In this document: piece by piece, positions 1 to 6,570 of the stretch | Layout of the letters: each line of letters opens with the position of its first letter | Numbering within the stretch: position 1 is the first letter of the stretch | Source: a bacterium | GTDB lineage: Bacteria > CAIWAD01 | Assembly: GCA_030429345.1 (NCBI GenBank) | Contig: JAUIFJ010000053.1 | Span: 1-14,788, forward strand | Length of the DNA: 14,788 bases | Direction: 5' to 3' | Program-made: the position numbers and the translations under genes | The notes under the pieces: generated by a model | Database searches by the model: none | What the model was told of the DNA's origin: nothing | The model's input: only the letters and a program-made list of their open reading frames with translations

Positions 1-1032
1 GTGGTTCCTGGTCTGGATGTGATCCTGGCCGATGAGGTGGGTGCGCATCACGTCCCCCAGTTCTTCCTTCCTGCGGTAGAGGATTTTTGCCGCGTTGTTC
101 ATCCGCTCGTATTCCTCTGCCACGGCCGTGACGTCCATGGGGTCTATTTGCGCCTGGGGCAGCCCCTGATCGACGATCTGGCGCCACAGCGGGCAGGCGT
201 GCCGGTGTTCGCAGTATCCGCAGTTCTTGTTCAGCTGTGGCCTGAATTCCCTGGTGGACTCGATCTTGCGGACCAGGCCGACGATTTCGGTGAAAGCCTG
301 GTTCAGCTGCTCGGGACTGCGGGTGGTGCGCTGGTTTATCCCGGGGTGTCTGAGCATCACGAACTCGATGTCCACCGGGGTCTCGGGATGGACGTTGAGC
401 ACCGTGCTGTCCCGGACGGCCAGCTCGTAGATACTTGCTTGCCTGGACCTCCTCAGCTCATCGTGTGTGAAGAGCAATCTGCTGGACTTGTAGTCCACGA
501 TGCGGACGGTGTCATCGCCTCGGTGTTCTAGACGATCGATGTAGCCTCGGATCCCCACATCGCCTTCCAGGTCTTCCAGGATCAGCTGGAAGGGCCACTC
601 GAGTCCACGGATGGACTGGGCGTCCACCAGTTCGGTGGGCAGCCAGTGTTTGAGGATCTCCTGTGCCTCGGTCAGGACTGCTGCACCTGCGGACGGGTCT
701 TCTGCAAATGCCTGGTTCAGCATGTCATAGTACAGGTGTGCTTCCTTGACCACTCGGCCGGAGTGTCCGCCTGCCCACAGTTCCTGGGTTGTGAGTTCCA
801 GGCACCGGTGCAGCAGGGTTCCGAGTGGCAGGGGTCCCGTGGGGTTCTCGACCACCTGGTGCTCGATGCCCAGCTTGGGGTCGATGTACCGGGCTTTATA
901 GGCCTGTGGGCAGTTGCAGAAGAGGTCGATTGACGAATGGGAGTGGAACTCCCTGTGGTGTGTGTATCCTTTCGGCAGCTGTGGTTCCAGCATCTGTGTC
1001 TTGGGCAGCTGCAGGGTCTGGGTCTGTGACAT
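1..1032 (-). CDS. Cas4/RecB-like PD-(D/E)XK nuclease, 3' end cut by window
   Basis: The 344 visible residues contain the motifs of the PD-(D/E)XK exonuclease superfamily: GTLLH (His75), GYIDRLE (Asp166), VDYKSS (Asp180 and Lys182) and a downstream Gln199/Tyr202 pair. Cys39 or Cys41 in LFCNCPQAYKARYI, together with Cys271, Cys274 and Cys280 in CGYCEHRHACPLW, match the four-cysteine iron-sulfur cluster of Cas4 and AddB-type nucleases. Such proteins digest DNA ends, and in phages they usually belong to recombination modules. The ATG at 1032 is preceded by AAAGGA six bases upstream. The frame stays open to the left edge, so the C terminus is missing. No cas1, cas2 or repeat array is visible, so this is not evidence of a CRISPR locus. 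The SbcC-like ATPase at the right end may be its partner (inference). The superfamily call is firm; the exact subfamily is not. Confidence 0.88.
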   Translation of the reverse strand, partial: MSQTQTLQLPKTQMLEPQLPKGYTHHREFHSHSSIDLFCNCPQAYKARYIDPKLGIEHQVVENPTGPLPLGTLLHRCLELTTQELWAGGHSGRVVKEAHLYYDMLNQAFAEDPSAGAAVLTEAQEILKHWLPTELVDAQSIRGLEWPFQLILEDLEGDVGIRGYIDRLEHRGDDTVRIVDYKSSRLLFTHDELRRSRQASIYELAVRDSTVLNVHPETPVDIEFVMLRHPGINQRTTRSPEQLNQAFTEIVGLVRKIESTREFRPQLNKNCGYCEHRHACPLWRQIVDQGLPQAQIDPMDVTAVAEEYERMNNAAKILYRRKEELGDVMRTHLIGQDHIQTRNH

Positions 1033-1072
1033 GGTTGGTCCTTTCGTTCTGTTTCAGTTTGTCGGTCGTGGT

Positions 1073-1160
1073 GCGCGCGCCGCGCGCGTCGCCGTGGGGA
1101 AAGAGGAGCGATTGGCCAGAAGATGCACGGGCTTCGCCCGCGGTAGTCCGGCTTCGCCGG
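1073..1160. repeat. Alternating GC tract and two TTC-loop hairpins
   Basis: Positions 1073-1088 are alternating G and C arranged almost palindromically (GCGCGCGC followed by CGCGCGCG). Further on are two short perfect hairpins: CGGGC-TTC-GCCCG at 1128-1140 and CCGGC-TTC-GCCGG at 1148-1160. They lie 41 to 128 bases upstream of the nuclease start at 1032. They could act on a leader RNA, or be small repeat elements. No U-tract follows on the minus strand, so they are not classical terminators. Confidence 0.45.
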
Positions 1161-1240
1161 GGACCTTGTGGAACACGCCTGGGCATCGCATTGCAATTCA
1201 CTGGATATCTCCCTCGAAACACGGCAGAAGCCCAGTTTTG

Positions 1241-1596
1241 GCCAACGCCCAGGCCGTTCCCAGCCAACGCCCAGGCCTATCTACTTGACAGTCAAGCAGA
1301 TGAGACCAAAAGGGCTCTGGGCGTTGGGCTTTTGGCCAGTCTCTTCAAACACGCAATAACTCTCTCTCGTCTTAGTGGGGGGCGTTGGCATGGGCGGTGG
1401 CCTTTAATTAACTCTAAAAATAAGAGTCGCCTGAAGTCTAGCGTCCATGTCGTTGTAACGCCCATAGGTTTCTGTTCTGACCCTGGATTTCGCCAACGCC
1501 CAGAGCCCATTTTGCACTTATCCTCATGATTTTAATTCTTTTAGCCTGGGTGTTGGCTGGGCGTTGGCTGGGAACGGGGTGGGAATGGGCGTTGGC
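1241..1596. repeat. Nested inverted GCCAACGCCC repeats around an AT-rich core (iteron-like)
   Basis: The core GCCAACGCCCA, or its complement TGGGCGTTGGC, occurs at 1241 and 1263 (identical 15-bp copies 22 bp apart, ending in GGCC), 1318-1328 (one mismatch), 1380-1389, 1492-1502, 1547-1557 (one mismatch), 1558-1568 and 1586-1596. The orientations are symmetrical. A 21-bp segment at 1254-1274 is the exact inverse of 1557-1577, and 1312-1328 is the inverse of 1492-1508 at 16 of 17 positions. The two pairs share nearly the same centre, about 1410-1416, inside an AT-rich stretch with TTAATTAA at 1404-1411 and a small ACTCT/AGAGT stem at 1412-1428. Iterons around an AT-rich unwinding site are typical of replication origins; a multi-site operator is the alternative. 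Confidence 0.7.
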
Positions 1597-1621
1597 GACC
1601 CCTTCTAAAGTCAATGGATTC

Positions 1622-1713
1622 GTGTCCAGCAAGTGTCCTTGTGTCCATTTCATAATTTTGAAACACACGGGTTTCATAATTTTTAAATGGACACAAAGAC
1701 ACAGCTTGGACAC
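1622..1713. promoter_or_regulatory. Palindrome of six GTGTCC-type sites flanking an AT-rich spacer
   Basis: The 29-bp arms 1622-1650 and 1685-1713 are inverse copies of one another at 24 of 29 positions. Each arm carries three GTGTCC or near-GTGTCC sites: GTGTCC at 1622, 1633 and 1641, and on the other strand GGACAC at 1689, GACAC at 1698 and GGACAC at 1708. The 34-bp spacer is AT-rich, and two direct copies of TTTCATAATTTT start at 1648 and 1672. This is the layout of a cooperative operator or of an origin with bidirectional binding sites. It starts about 50 bp from the stop of the HTH gene at 1762, whose product or relatives could bind it (inference). Confidence 0.6.
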
Positions 1714-1761
1714 AGTTGCGCCAATTTCTTGAGGCCAAGATTCTTGCGTAAGGAGCGATAA

Positions 1762-2277
1762 TCATATCCAATCCTCATCGACTGAGGGTGACAGGCTGTC
1801 CATCCACTCCTCGATCGCGGCCTGGGTCTCTTTCCTGGGCATGGACTGACCAGACCGCCATCGGTTGACGGTCCTGACGGTTGCCCCGAATTTCCGTGCC
1901 ACCTGCTGGGTGTTCATCCCCAGCTTTTTGATGCAGGCGTCCAGTGCGTTGGCGAAGGAGTTTTGTTCCGTGTACTCCCTGAGGCGGAGGGTCGGACGTG
2001 GTGTGGGTGCGGGTCGTCCTGCAGGCCGCGGCTTGGGCATCGTCTGCAGCTTGTGCTCCACCTTCCCCAGGTCTTCCTCCAGGCCTTCGACCTGGCGGTC
2101 CAGCAGGTACAGGTGCTCTTCCTGGCCTTCCAGTTTCTCTTTCACCTGGTCTATGAAGGGCCTGATGTATCCGCGCATCCTGTGCACCAGGTCTGCCAAC
2201 TGGGCCAGTGTCCAGTCCTGGGGGTTGTCGGACAGCATCGGGATCGATTCCTGCTTCACTTCTGCTTGGCCATTCAT
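1762..2277 (-). CDS. Coiled-coil plus C-terminal helix-turn-helix protein
   Basis: This 171-residue protein is probably a DNA-binding regulator. Residues 40-80 form a charged coiled coil (VKEKLEGQEEHLYLLDRQVE), a Pro/Arg-rich linker spans 81-100, and a helix-turn-helix lies at about 109-160. The recognition helix region reads VARKFGATVRTVNRWRSGQS, as in Cro/CI (XRE)-like proteins that choose an insertion or operator site. The ATG at 2277 has AAGGAG seven bases upstream and overlaps the stop of the preceding HTH gene as ATGA, so the two are translationally coupled and perhaps made in equal amounts. It is the last gene before the repeat-rich non-coding region. DNA binding is well supported by the motif; the target is unknown. 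Confidence 0.8.
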   Translation of the reverse strand: MNGQAEVKQESIPMLSDNPQDWTLAQLADLVHRMRGYIRPFIDQVKEKLEGQEEHLYLLDRQVEGLEEDLGKVEHKLQTMPKPRPAGRPAPTPRPTLRLREYTEQNSFANALDACIKKLGMNTQQVARKFGATVRTVNRWRSGQSMPRKETQAAIEEWMDSLSPSVDEDWI

Positions 2278-2780
2278 GCCATGCTCCTTCGGCCAGCCGG
2301 CCGTGTTTCATTTTTCTGCAGCGGGTACACCATGCCCAGCCCATGGTCAGCCAGGAACACGTTCAGTATGTGACGTGCCTGGCCTATGGGATTTGCATGT
2401 CCTGCGCACCAGCGGTTGAGACTTCGGCGCCGGAGGCCCAGGCGGACTGCCAACTCGGGGACTGTGAGGCCTAGTGCAATCCGCATGGCTTCGAGAACAG
2501 TTCGGGCGGTGCAGACGGCTGGAACGGCAGGCGTTGCCGCCCGTTCGACCAGCGGGCTGAGATCCAAGCCCGGGCGGGAATCAGGGTGCTGATGGCGAAT
2601 CCACTTTGCCACGGTGTGCGCCAGCTGCTTTTCTGCCTGGTTCTGGGTGTTGACCGCGGGGTTCTGCAAATGCTGGTCTTCGGTCCAGCCCAGGGGCCGC
2701 CGGCGGTACCACAGGCGGATTGCACAGCCCGCCAGGTCTTCCGGCAATGGTTGCGCCTGCATCTTCTGGTCATCTTGCAT
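2274..2780 (-). CDS. Helix-turn-helix protein
   Basis: This is a 168-residue protein with a C-terminal helix-turn-helix at about residues 94-145, reading LTVPELAVRLGLRRRSLNRW. That resembles the HTH of the next gene downstream (both have a NRW motif after the recognition helix), which suggests an old duplication. The N-terminal 90 residues are not recognised. The frame stays open further upstream, but the ATG at 2780 is preferred: GGAG lies six bases before it, while the upstream extension is Pro/Arg-rich and looks like non-coding sequence. Its stop overlaps the next start as ATGA. It is likely a transcriptional regulator; the target is unknown. Confidence 0.78.
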   Translation of the reverse strand: MQDDQKMQAQPLPEDLAGCAIRLWYRRRPLGWTEDQHLQNPAVNTQNQAEKQLAHTVAKWIRHQHPDSRPGLDLSPLVERAATPAVPAVCTARTVLEAMRIALGLTVPELAVRLGLRRRSLNRWCAGHANPIGQARHILNVFLADHGLGMVYPLQKNETRPAGRRSMA

Positions 2781-3032
2781 GTGGGTCTCCGAAAAGGGAT
2801 AGCCTGGGCAGCAAATGGAAAGCCGAAACTGCACCAGCTGCTGCCTGGGCGTGCAAACAAAGCTGGACCGAGGACCGGAAGGCCAAGGGCCGGGGGGCGG
2901 ACGAAAGGGCCTTACGGGCCGTAGACCGGCGCGGAACATGGGTACGGACATCGATCCTGTCCGGGGGACTTGGGGATTTGCAGGGGGGAAGGCACGGTTT
3001 CTTTCGGGGGCGGCGGGTTTGCCAGGCCCTGT
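2781..3032. other. 252-bp intergenic gap, no gene supported
   Basis: Minus-strand frames cross this gap but are low-complexity Pro/Arg-rich and lack ribosome sites. A short GGCC-TTAC-GGGCC stem occurs near 2908-2921. A promoter for the downstream HTH pair is expected here but I see no strong match. Confidence 0.4.
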
Positions 3033-3242
3033 CTACGGTGGCGGGACTTCTCGGGCATTGGCCGCTTCCTTGGTGCTGGCCGCGCATGCAGGGCAGACCG
3101 GTGTGCCAGGCTCAGTAGGCCGTGCAGGTAGCCAGCTACGCTGCCAGAAGAGCGTGCCGCAGGCCCCGCGGTCGAACCGGCCTTCCAGTTGGCCATGGAA
3201 CAGGTGGACGAACCGGCTGCCCCTGGGCTGGATCCACCTCAT
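3033..3242 (-). CDS. Small Cys/His protein, possible zinc-binding
   Basis: This is a 69-residue protein of unknown function. Its ATG at 3242 overlaps the stop of the upstream HTH gene as ATGA, the pattern seen throughout this cluster, which supports it as real. The sequence has His13, His16, Cys28 and a TPVCPACA motif (Cys50, Cys53), giving a possible single metal site of the H/C-x-CPxC kind. The tail is short and polar, ending in three prolines. Coupling to an HTH regulator suggests an accessory regulatory role, but no function can be assigned. Confidence 0.6.
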   Translation of the reverse strand: MRWIQPRGSRFVHLFHGQLEGRFDRGACGTLFWQRSWLPARPTEPGTPVCPACAASTKEAANAREVPPP

Positions 3243-3628
3243 TGGTACACCGGCCGCATGCTGGCGATGAAGGTCCGCAGCTTGTCCACCCCGGTGATCA
3301 TCTGCAGGACCTTCAGCCCGTTCTCAACGCCGGTCTCAGCGAGGAAGGCGGCGATGGCCAAGAATTCCCTGGCAGTGATCTGGTCGGTCCAGCCCTTCTC
3401 ATCCAGAAAGGACTGCGCGGCCGAGTGGACATCGGGTCCGGATTCGTAGCACATGCGGATTTCCAGCTGCTCGAACACGGCCTCCAGGCTGCTGATCTGG
3501 GGGCTGAATCCGTGCTTGTTCAGCATGTCGTGCACGGTGCTAGTGGAAAGGCCGGCAGCCCTGGCCAGGGCACGGGCACTCAGCGCCTTTCTGGCCAGTC
3601 CATTCTTGATTTCAGTTTTCCAACTCAC
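3239..3628 (-). CDS. Cro/CI-like HTH protein
   Basis: This is a 129-residue protein beginning MSWKTEIKNGLARKALSARA. A helix-turn-helix of the XRE type covers about residues 11-60 (ALSARALARAAGLSTSTVHD), followed by an 'SSLEAVFEQLEI' helix as in phage repressor-like proteins. The C-terminal half is helical and may dimerise. The GTG at 3628 is chosen because AAAGGAG sits six bases upstream; a further GTG at 3652 would place that ribosome site inside the gene. Its stop overlaps the start of the small Cys/His gene. The preceding gene ends at 3671, leaving a 42-bp gap. It is likely a transcription regulator. Confidence 0.8.
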   Translation of the reverse strand: MSWKTEIKNGLARKALSARALARAAGLSTSTVHDMLNKHGFSPQISSLEAVFEQLEIRMCYESGPDVHSAAQSFLDEKGWTDQITAREFLAIAAFLAETGVENGLKVLQMITGVDKLRTFIASMRPVYQ

Positions 3629-3670
3629 GGGGATCTCCTTTGTTTGTGTCACATCATTGGATTTATGGAT

Positions 3671-3925
3671 TCAGATTCTTCGTCGACGTACTTCATGATG
3701 CCCGCGGCAGACCAGGGGACTGCAGTCCACCTTAGCGGGTCCGAAGCCGAACCTGGAAAGGGCGTAGACGGACACGCAGCCGGATTTTCCTTCTAGCCAG
3801 GCGACGGGCCGGGATCCATTCAACAGGTTCTTGTGTGTCACGGAATAGACCTGACCGTCGTGGGGGCCGCCGATGATCGGGTGGTAGCGGACACGCAAGC
3901 CGGGCTTTATGTCTTCGTAGTTCAC
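3671..3925 (-). CDS. Small conserved-looking beta-rich protein, function unknown
   Basis: This is an 84-residue protein. The sequence VNYEDIKPGLRVRYHPIIGG followed by alternating hydrophobic residues (GQVYSVTH, PVAWLEGKSGCVSVYALS) suggests a small beta-barrel, perhaps SH3-like. The GTG at 3925 has GGGGAG six bases upstream and overlaps the stop of the Cys-rich gene as GTGA. The frame is open for another 120 codons upstream, but that part merely shadows the Cys-rich gene in another frame. No catalytic motif is visible. The family is not identified. Confidence 0.7.
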   Translation of the reverse strand: MNYEDIKPGLRVRYHPIIGGPHDGQVYSVTHKNLLNGSRPVAWLEGKSGCVSVYALSRFGFGPAKVDCSPLVCRGHHEVRRRRI

Positions 3926-4500
3926 TTGGTTCTCCCCTGATTCAGCAGCTGCTCCAGATCCTGTAGGATCTGCATGCGCGGCCAGTGCTGCCGAGCCTTC
4001 TGCGCCAGGTACAGCATGTTCTCCAGCCGCAGCTGCTTGTTGAAATCGCGATCGTTGACCGAGAGTGTGGATTGCCCGGCCATCCAGGTTTTGAACCCAT
4101 CTTGCGCGGCCTGCAGCGCCTCCCGCCATTCGATGCCCCGGTCCTTGGCGCGCAACTGGGTCTTTGGTGCGGCAGGAATCAGAATGCGCGTGCAGCTTTC
4201 CGTGTCGTGCTGAAACCGGGCGACCATACCCGTTCCGTGATGCACACCGCCACAGGCGCAAGTGCAGCGCGGTCCTTGCGCCTTGGCACACGATTCATTG
4301 CACTTGCAGCCATGGGCCAGATTTCCAGGCTTCTGCTTGATGACCTGGACCTTGCCCATGGTTTCGAAGGACTGGCCGCCACAGCAGCCGCATGTGCCGT
4401 CCGCAGGGATCTCTTGCGGATTCAGAAGCACGAAGGGCAGCAGGCAGTGATTGCAGCGCCAGTAGGTGCGCTCAGGCATGGCTGAGGGGCTGGTGCTCAT
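3922..4500 (-). CDS. Cys-rich zinc-binding protein with a phage-type CxCGGxxHG motif
   Basis: This is a 192-residue protein with two probable metal sites. Cys16-x2-Cys19 and Cys37-x2-Cys40 form a zinc ribbon. A second cluster, from Cys65 to His88, reads CKCNESCAKAQGPRCTCACG followed by GVHHG. I recall the C-x-C-x-CGG-x2-HG ending from small conserved phage and plasmid proteins of unknown function. The C-terminal half (about 100-190) is helical without recognised motifs. Its ATG at 4500 overlaps the upstream stop as ATGA, with GAGGAG about 11 bases before it. It probably binds nucleic acid or protein through zinc, but the role is unknown. Confidence 0.78.
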   Translation of the reverse strand: MSTSPSAMPERTYWRCNHCLLPFVLLNPQEIPADGTCGCCGGQSFETMGKVQVIKQKPGNLAHGCKCNESCAKAQGPRCTCACGGVHHGTGMVARFQHDTESCTRILIPAAPKTQLRAKDRGIEWREALQAAQDGFKTWMAGQSTLSVNDRDFNKQLRLENMLYLAQKARQHWPRMQILQDLEQLLNQGRTK

Positions 4501-5006
4501 GACAGCTTTTGCTCCTCGTGCTCCGTCTTGAATGGAGCATACCCTGCGTCACTCGCCCGGGTCGTCAGGCTCAAAAGCTTTGCCTCGGCTTCCTGCAGGT
4601 CCCGCTGCGAATGCTGGATCTGTTCCGGGCTGCTGGCCAGTTTCAGTCCTGCTGCCGCGTTGTCGACGAAGCCCCGGGCGTCTTCGATGGCCTTCAGGCG
4701 ATCGCGCGCGGCGAACAGGCAGCGGACGGTTGTGTGGATCGACTGGCCGATGTGCCCACAGTCATGGCCTTCTAGCACAAGGCTGCCTTCCAGTAACCCT
4801 TCCCCAATCATCTGGGCGTGTCGGCTGGCCCCGCAGGTGTTCCACGGAAAGCGGCGTGTGGCATTCGAGTCCGTGAGCTGCTTGATCCTCTTCTCCGCCA
4901 GGCGTGCGCGTGAGCGCCACTGAAGCATCTGCTGCTTCGCTTCTTCCAGCTGGCGGACCAGCTGGCTGTATTCCAGGCAAGGGCCTGGTTTCTGTTTCTT
5001 GCTCAT
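4497..5006 (-). CDS. Coiled-coil protein of unknown function
   Basis: This is a 169-residue protein with N-terminal and C-terminal coiled-coil helices (YSQLVRQLEEAKQQMLQWRS near the start, QHSQRDLQEAEAKLLSL near the end). A central segment has several Cys and His residues (NTCGASRHAQMI, HDCGHIG). The ATG at 5006 is chosen because it begins seven bases after the stop of the previous gene and has GGGAAG upstream; the earlier ATG at 5039 would overlap that gene. Its own stop is coupled to the next gene as ATGA. I do not recognise the family. Confidence 0.68.
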   Translation of the reverse strand: MSKKQKPGPCLEYSQLVRQLEEAKQQMLQWRSRARLAEKRIKQLTDSNATRRFPWNTCGASRHAQMIGEGLLEGSLVLEGHDCGHIGQSIHTTVRCLFAARDRLKAIEDARGFVDNAAAGLKLASSPEQIQHSQRDLQEAEAKLLSLTTRASDAGYAPFKTEHEEQKLS

Positions 5007-5013
5007 CTGGATT

Positions 5014-5310
5014 CTACTTCCCGTTTGCCCGTGTGCCACACCTGGTGCTGCTCAAACCCAGCAGGACCCAGCCCTCGGCCAGACCTGGCGTGCCGGCCGG
5101 CACGATGTGCGTGATGCATGCGCTAAAGGCCCGGTCCGTGATCTCGCCTTCGCAGATTTCGCGCACCAGGATCCGCTGTCCCAGCTGGTACTCGAAGTCG
5201 GCCGGGGCGAGCAGGGCCTGCAGCTGCATCCGCAGCCTGGGCTCGAATTCACCGGTCGGCACATTGAACTCGTAGTCGAACGGGTCTGCCACAGATTGGC
5301 TGCCACTCAT
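5014..5310 (-). CDS. DUF3850-like (ASCH/PUA-type) small protein
   Basis: This is a 98-residue protein. Its second half has the order seen in DUF3850: a 'LGQRILVREICEGE' segment (compare GD-x-LxLRE), a stretch leading to ITHIV, then LAEGWVLLGLS near the end. DUF3850 proteins are small PUA/ASCH-like folds common in phages, thought to bind RNA or nucleotides. The first 40 residues are divergent. The ATG at 5310 overlaps the upstream stop as ATGA and has GAGGAA upstream; the open frame extends further back only as a shadow of the previous gene. The gene is firm, the family is a moderate call. Confidence 0.68.
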   Translation of the reverse strand: MSGSQSVADPFDYEFNVPTGEFEPRLRMQLQALLAPADFEYQLGQRILVREICEGEITDRAFSACITHIVPAGTPGLAEGWVLLGLSSTRCGTRANGK

Positions 5311-5612
5311 GCGTTCCTCGCTATTTCTTGGTCGGGTCGATTGATCTTCAACACTACCTGGCCGGACTCCCAAAGACGCACCGGCTCCGAGCAGTCCTGC
5401 CGAATCAGCGACCTGGCCGGCCTGCGCCGCAATTCGATCACTGCCCACCAGCCGGGACACGGTCCCTTCGAAGCCTCGTGCTGCGCGTGACCGTTGGCCA
5501 GATCGTAGGTGTCGAACACGGCCTCGCGGATGTCTACAAACGACTCCGGAACATCCGCGCCAAGCGGCAAAGGTGCGGCCCATTGGCCGTGGTACTTTTG
5601 GTAGGCGCTCAT
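5307..5612 (-). CDS. Hypothetical protein
   Basis: This is a 101-residue protein beginning MSAYQKYHGQWAAPLPLGAD. It contains a Trp-rich centre (GPCPGWWAVIELRRRPARS) and ends in a basic stretch. I do not recognise it. Both its ends are coupled: its ATG at 5612 overlaps the methyltransferase stop as ATGA, and its stop overlaps the DUF3850-like gene. AGGGAAG lies ahead of the start. Its position directly behind the methyltransferase could suggest a related role, such as modulating modification, but nothing in the sequence shows that. Confidence 0.65.
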   Translation of the reverse strand: MSAYQKYHGQWAAPLPLGADVPESFVDIREAVFDTYDLANGHAQHEASKGPCPGWWAVIELRRRPARSLIRQDCSEPVRLWESGQVVLKINRPDQEIARNA

Positions 5613-6526
5613 CCCGCTTCCCTGATCGCCCTGATCATATCAGCCGCCACGGGCGGGCACACGGCGTTGCCCAGCAAGTGCACGGCGAGCCTCCGATTGG
5701 CCGGTAACTGGTAGCCCTCGGGAAATCCCATTCCAGCGCGCACTTCGTCGGGAAGGAGCATCCGCATCCGGTTTCCGTCAACGATGGCCCAGCGATCCCG
5801 GGTAGTCAGTGTGCCGATAGGCCGCTCGAGGCTTCGGCCACCGTGCTCGTTGCCGTAGTAAGCAATCAGGAATCGCGGGCCGAGATTGCGTCGGCCGCGG
5901 GAAATGCGCGCGAGCGTGGCCGCGGCGCGCCCTGTGCGGCGAACCGGGGACCAGTCGCCCCCAGACAAGTCCACGATAGTGGAGGCAGCTGTGTACTCCC
6001 GGCTGGGTAAGTTGAGGCTCAGCGGCGCGCGGCTGCGGGTTCCGACGATGAACAGCCGGCGGCGATGCTGGGGAACCCCGTGATCCGCGGCGTCGACGAT
6101 CATGGGCATCAGGCTGTAGCCCAGCGCTTCCAGTGCCTGGCGCCAAGCGGGGAACAGCTGCCACTTCGCGAACTCGGGGACATTCTCGACCAGCAGGACC
6201 GGCGGCCGGTGGCACTCGGCTGCGGATACGACAGCCCAGGCGGTCGACCGTGTGGCGTCATGATGCGGCCTGTCCTTGCCCCTTGCCCGGCTGTGTCCCT
6301 GGCAGGCGGGGCTGGCCAGCAGCAGGTCATGCGCGGGAACCTGGGTCCAGTCTGCCTGATGCAAGTCCTGGCAGCTGTGCTCGGTTTCCGGGTGGTTCGC
6401 CTGGTGCGCCTCGACAGCCGCAGGCCAGTGATTTGCCGCCCACACGACCTCAACGCCGGCCATCCGTGCGCCCTCACTGAATCCACCCGCGCCGGCGAAC
6501 AGGTCAATCGCCTTGAGATTGCTCAT
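5609..6526 (-). CDS. DNA (cytosine-5) methyltransferase
   Basis: This 305-residue enzyme transfers a methyl group from S-adenosylmethionine to cytosine C5 in DNA. All key motifs are present in order: motif I IDLFAGAGGFS (7-17) for the cofactor, the catalytic Cys75 in SPACQGHS (motif IV, with Ala-Cys instead of the usual Pro-Cys), ENV (114-116, motif VI), QHRRRLFIVG (153-162, motif VIII), a short target-recognition region, RPIGTLTTRD (235-244, motif IX) and GNAVCPPVA (286-294, motif X). The protein is compact, as in many phage-borne orphan enzymes. No restriction endonuclease is recognised beside it, so it more likely protects the element from host restriction or marks its DNA. AGGA lies about nine bases ahead of the ATG at 6526. 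Its target site cannot be read from the sequence. Confidence 0.95.
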   Translation of the reverse strand: MSNLKAIDLFAGAGGFSEGARMAGVEVVWAANHWPAAVEAHQANHPETEHSCQDLHQADWTQVPAHDLLLASPACQGHSRARGKDRPHHDATRSTAWAVVSAAECHRPPVLLVENVPEFAKWQLFPAWRQALEALGYSLMPMIVDAADHGVPQHRRRLFIVGTRSRAPLSLNLPSREYTAASTIVDLSGGDWSPVRRTGRAAATLARISRGRRNLGPRFLIAYYGNEHGGRSLERPIGTLTTRDRWAIVDGNRMRMLLPDEVRAGMGFPEGYQLPANRRLAVHLLGNAVCPPVAADMIRAIREAG

Positions 6527-6570
6527 CGTTACAGTCCTGCGATCTGGTTCTGCATCCGTTTCTCCGTGTG

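Larger units (their letters stand above)
1033..1761. other. 729-bp non-coding region rich in repeats, candidate origin or control region
   Basis: No convincing gene is seen here. Open frames on both strands are short, lack good ribosome binding sites and run through repeats. From left to right the region holds a GC-alternating tract with two small hairpins (1073-1160), a nested symmetrical set of GCCAACGCCC repeats (1241-1596) around an AT-rich centre, and a separate palindrome of GTGTCC-type sites (1622-1713). It separates the end of the HTH gene at 1762 from the nuclease gene starting at 1032, so it must also contain any promoter for the nuclease; I could not identify one with confidence. 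Iterons flanking an AT-rich core resemble plasmid and phage replication origins, but no initiator gene is visible. Confidence 0.65.

Noticed and set aside
1-531. Plus-strand frame at the left edge
   Set aside because: It is the complement of the PD-(D/E)XK nuclease, which has all catalytic motifs on the minus strand.
1-1032. CRISPR-associated cas4
   Set aside because: The fold and cysteines fit, but no repeat array or other cas gene is visible; phage recombination nucleases share the same features.
1241-1596. CRISPR array made of the GCCAACGCCC repeats
   Set aside because: Repeats are short, irregularly spaced and in both orientations, unlike a CRISPR array.
1526-1771. Short frames on both strands across the palindrome region
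   Set aside because: They consist largely of repeat sequence and have no ribosome binding sites or recognisable domains.
2781-2951. Upstream extension of the HTH gene that starts at 2780
   Set aside because: The extension is Pro/Arg-rich with no ribosome site, while GGAG stands just before the ATG at 2780.
2912-3196. Minus-strand frame of 94 codons
   Set aside because: It has a low-complexity composition, overlaps the coupled Cys/His gene in another frame and has no ribosome site.
3122-3796. Plus-strand frame of 224 codons
   Set aside because: It is the complement of the HTH and small genes at 3033-3925, which have ribosome sites and coupling on the minus strand.
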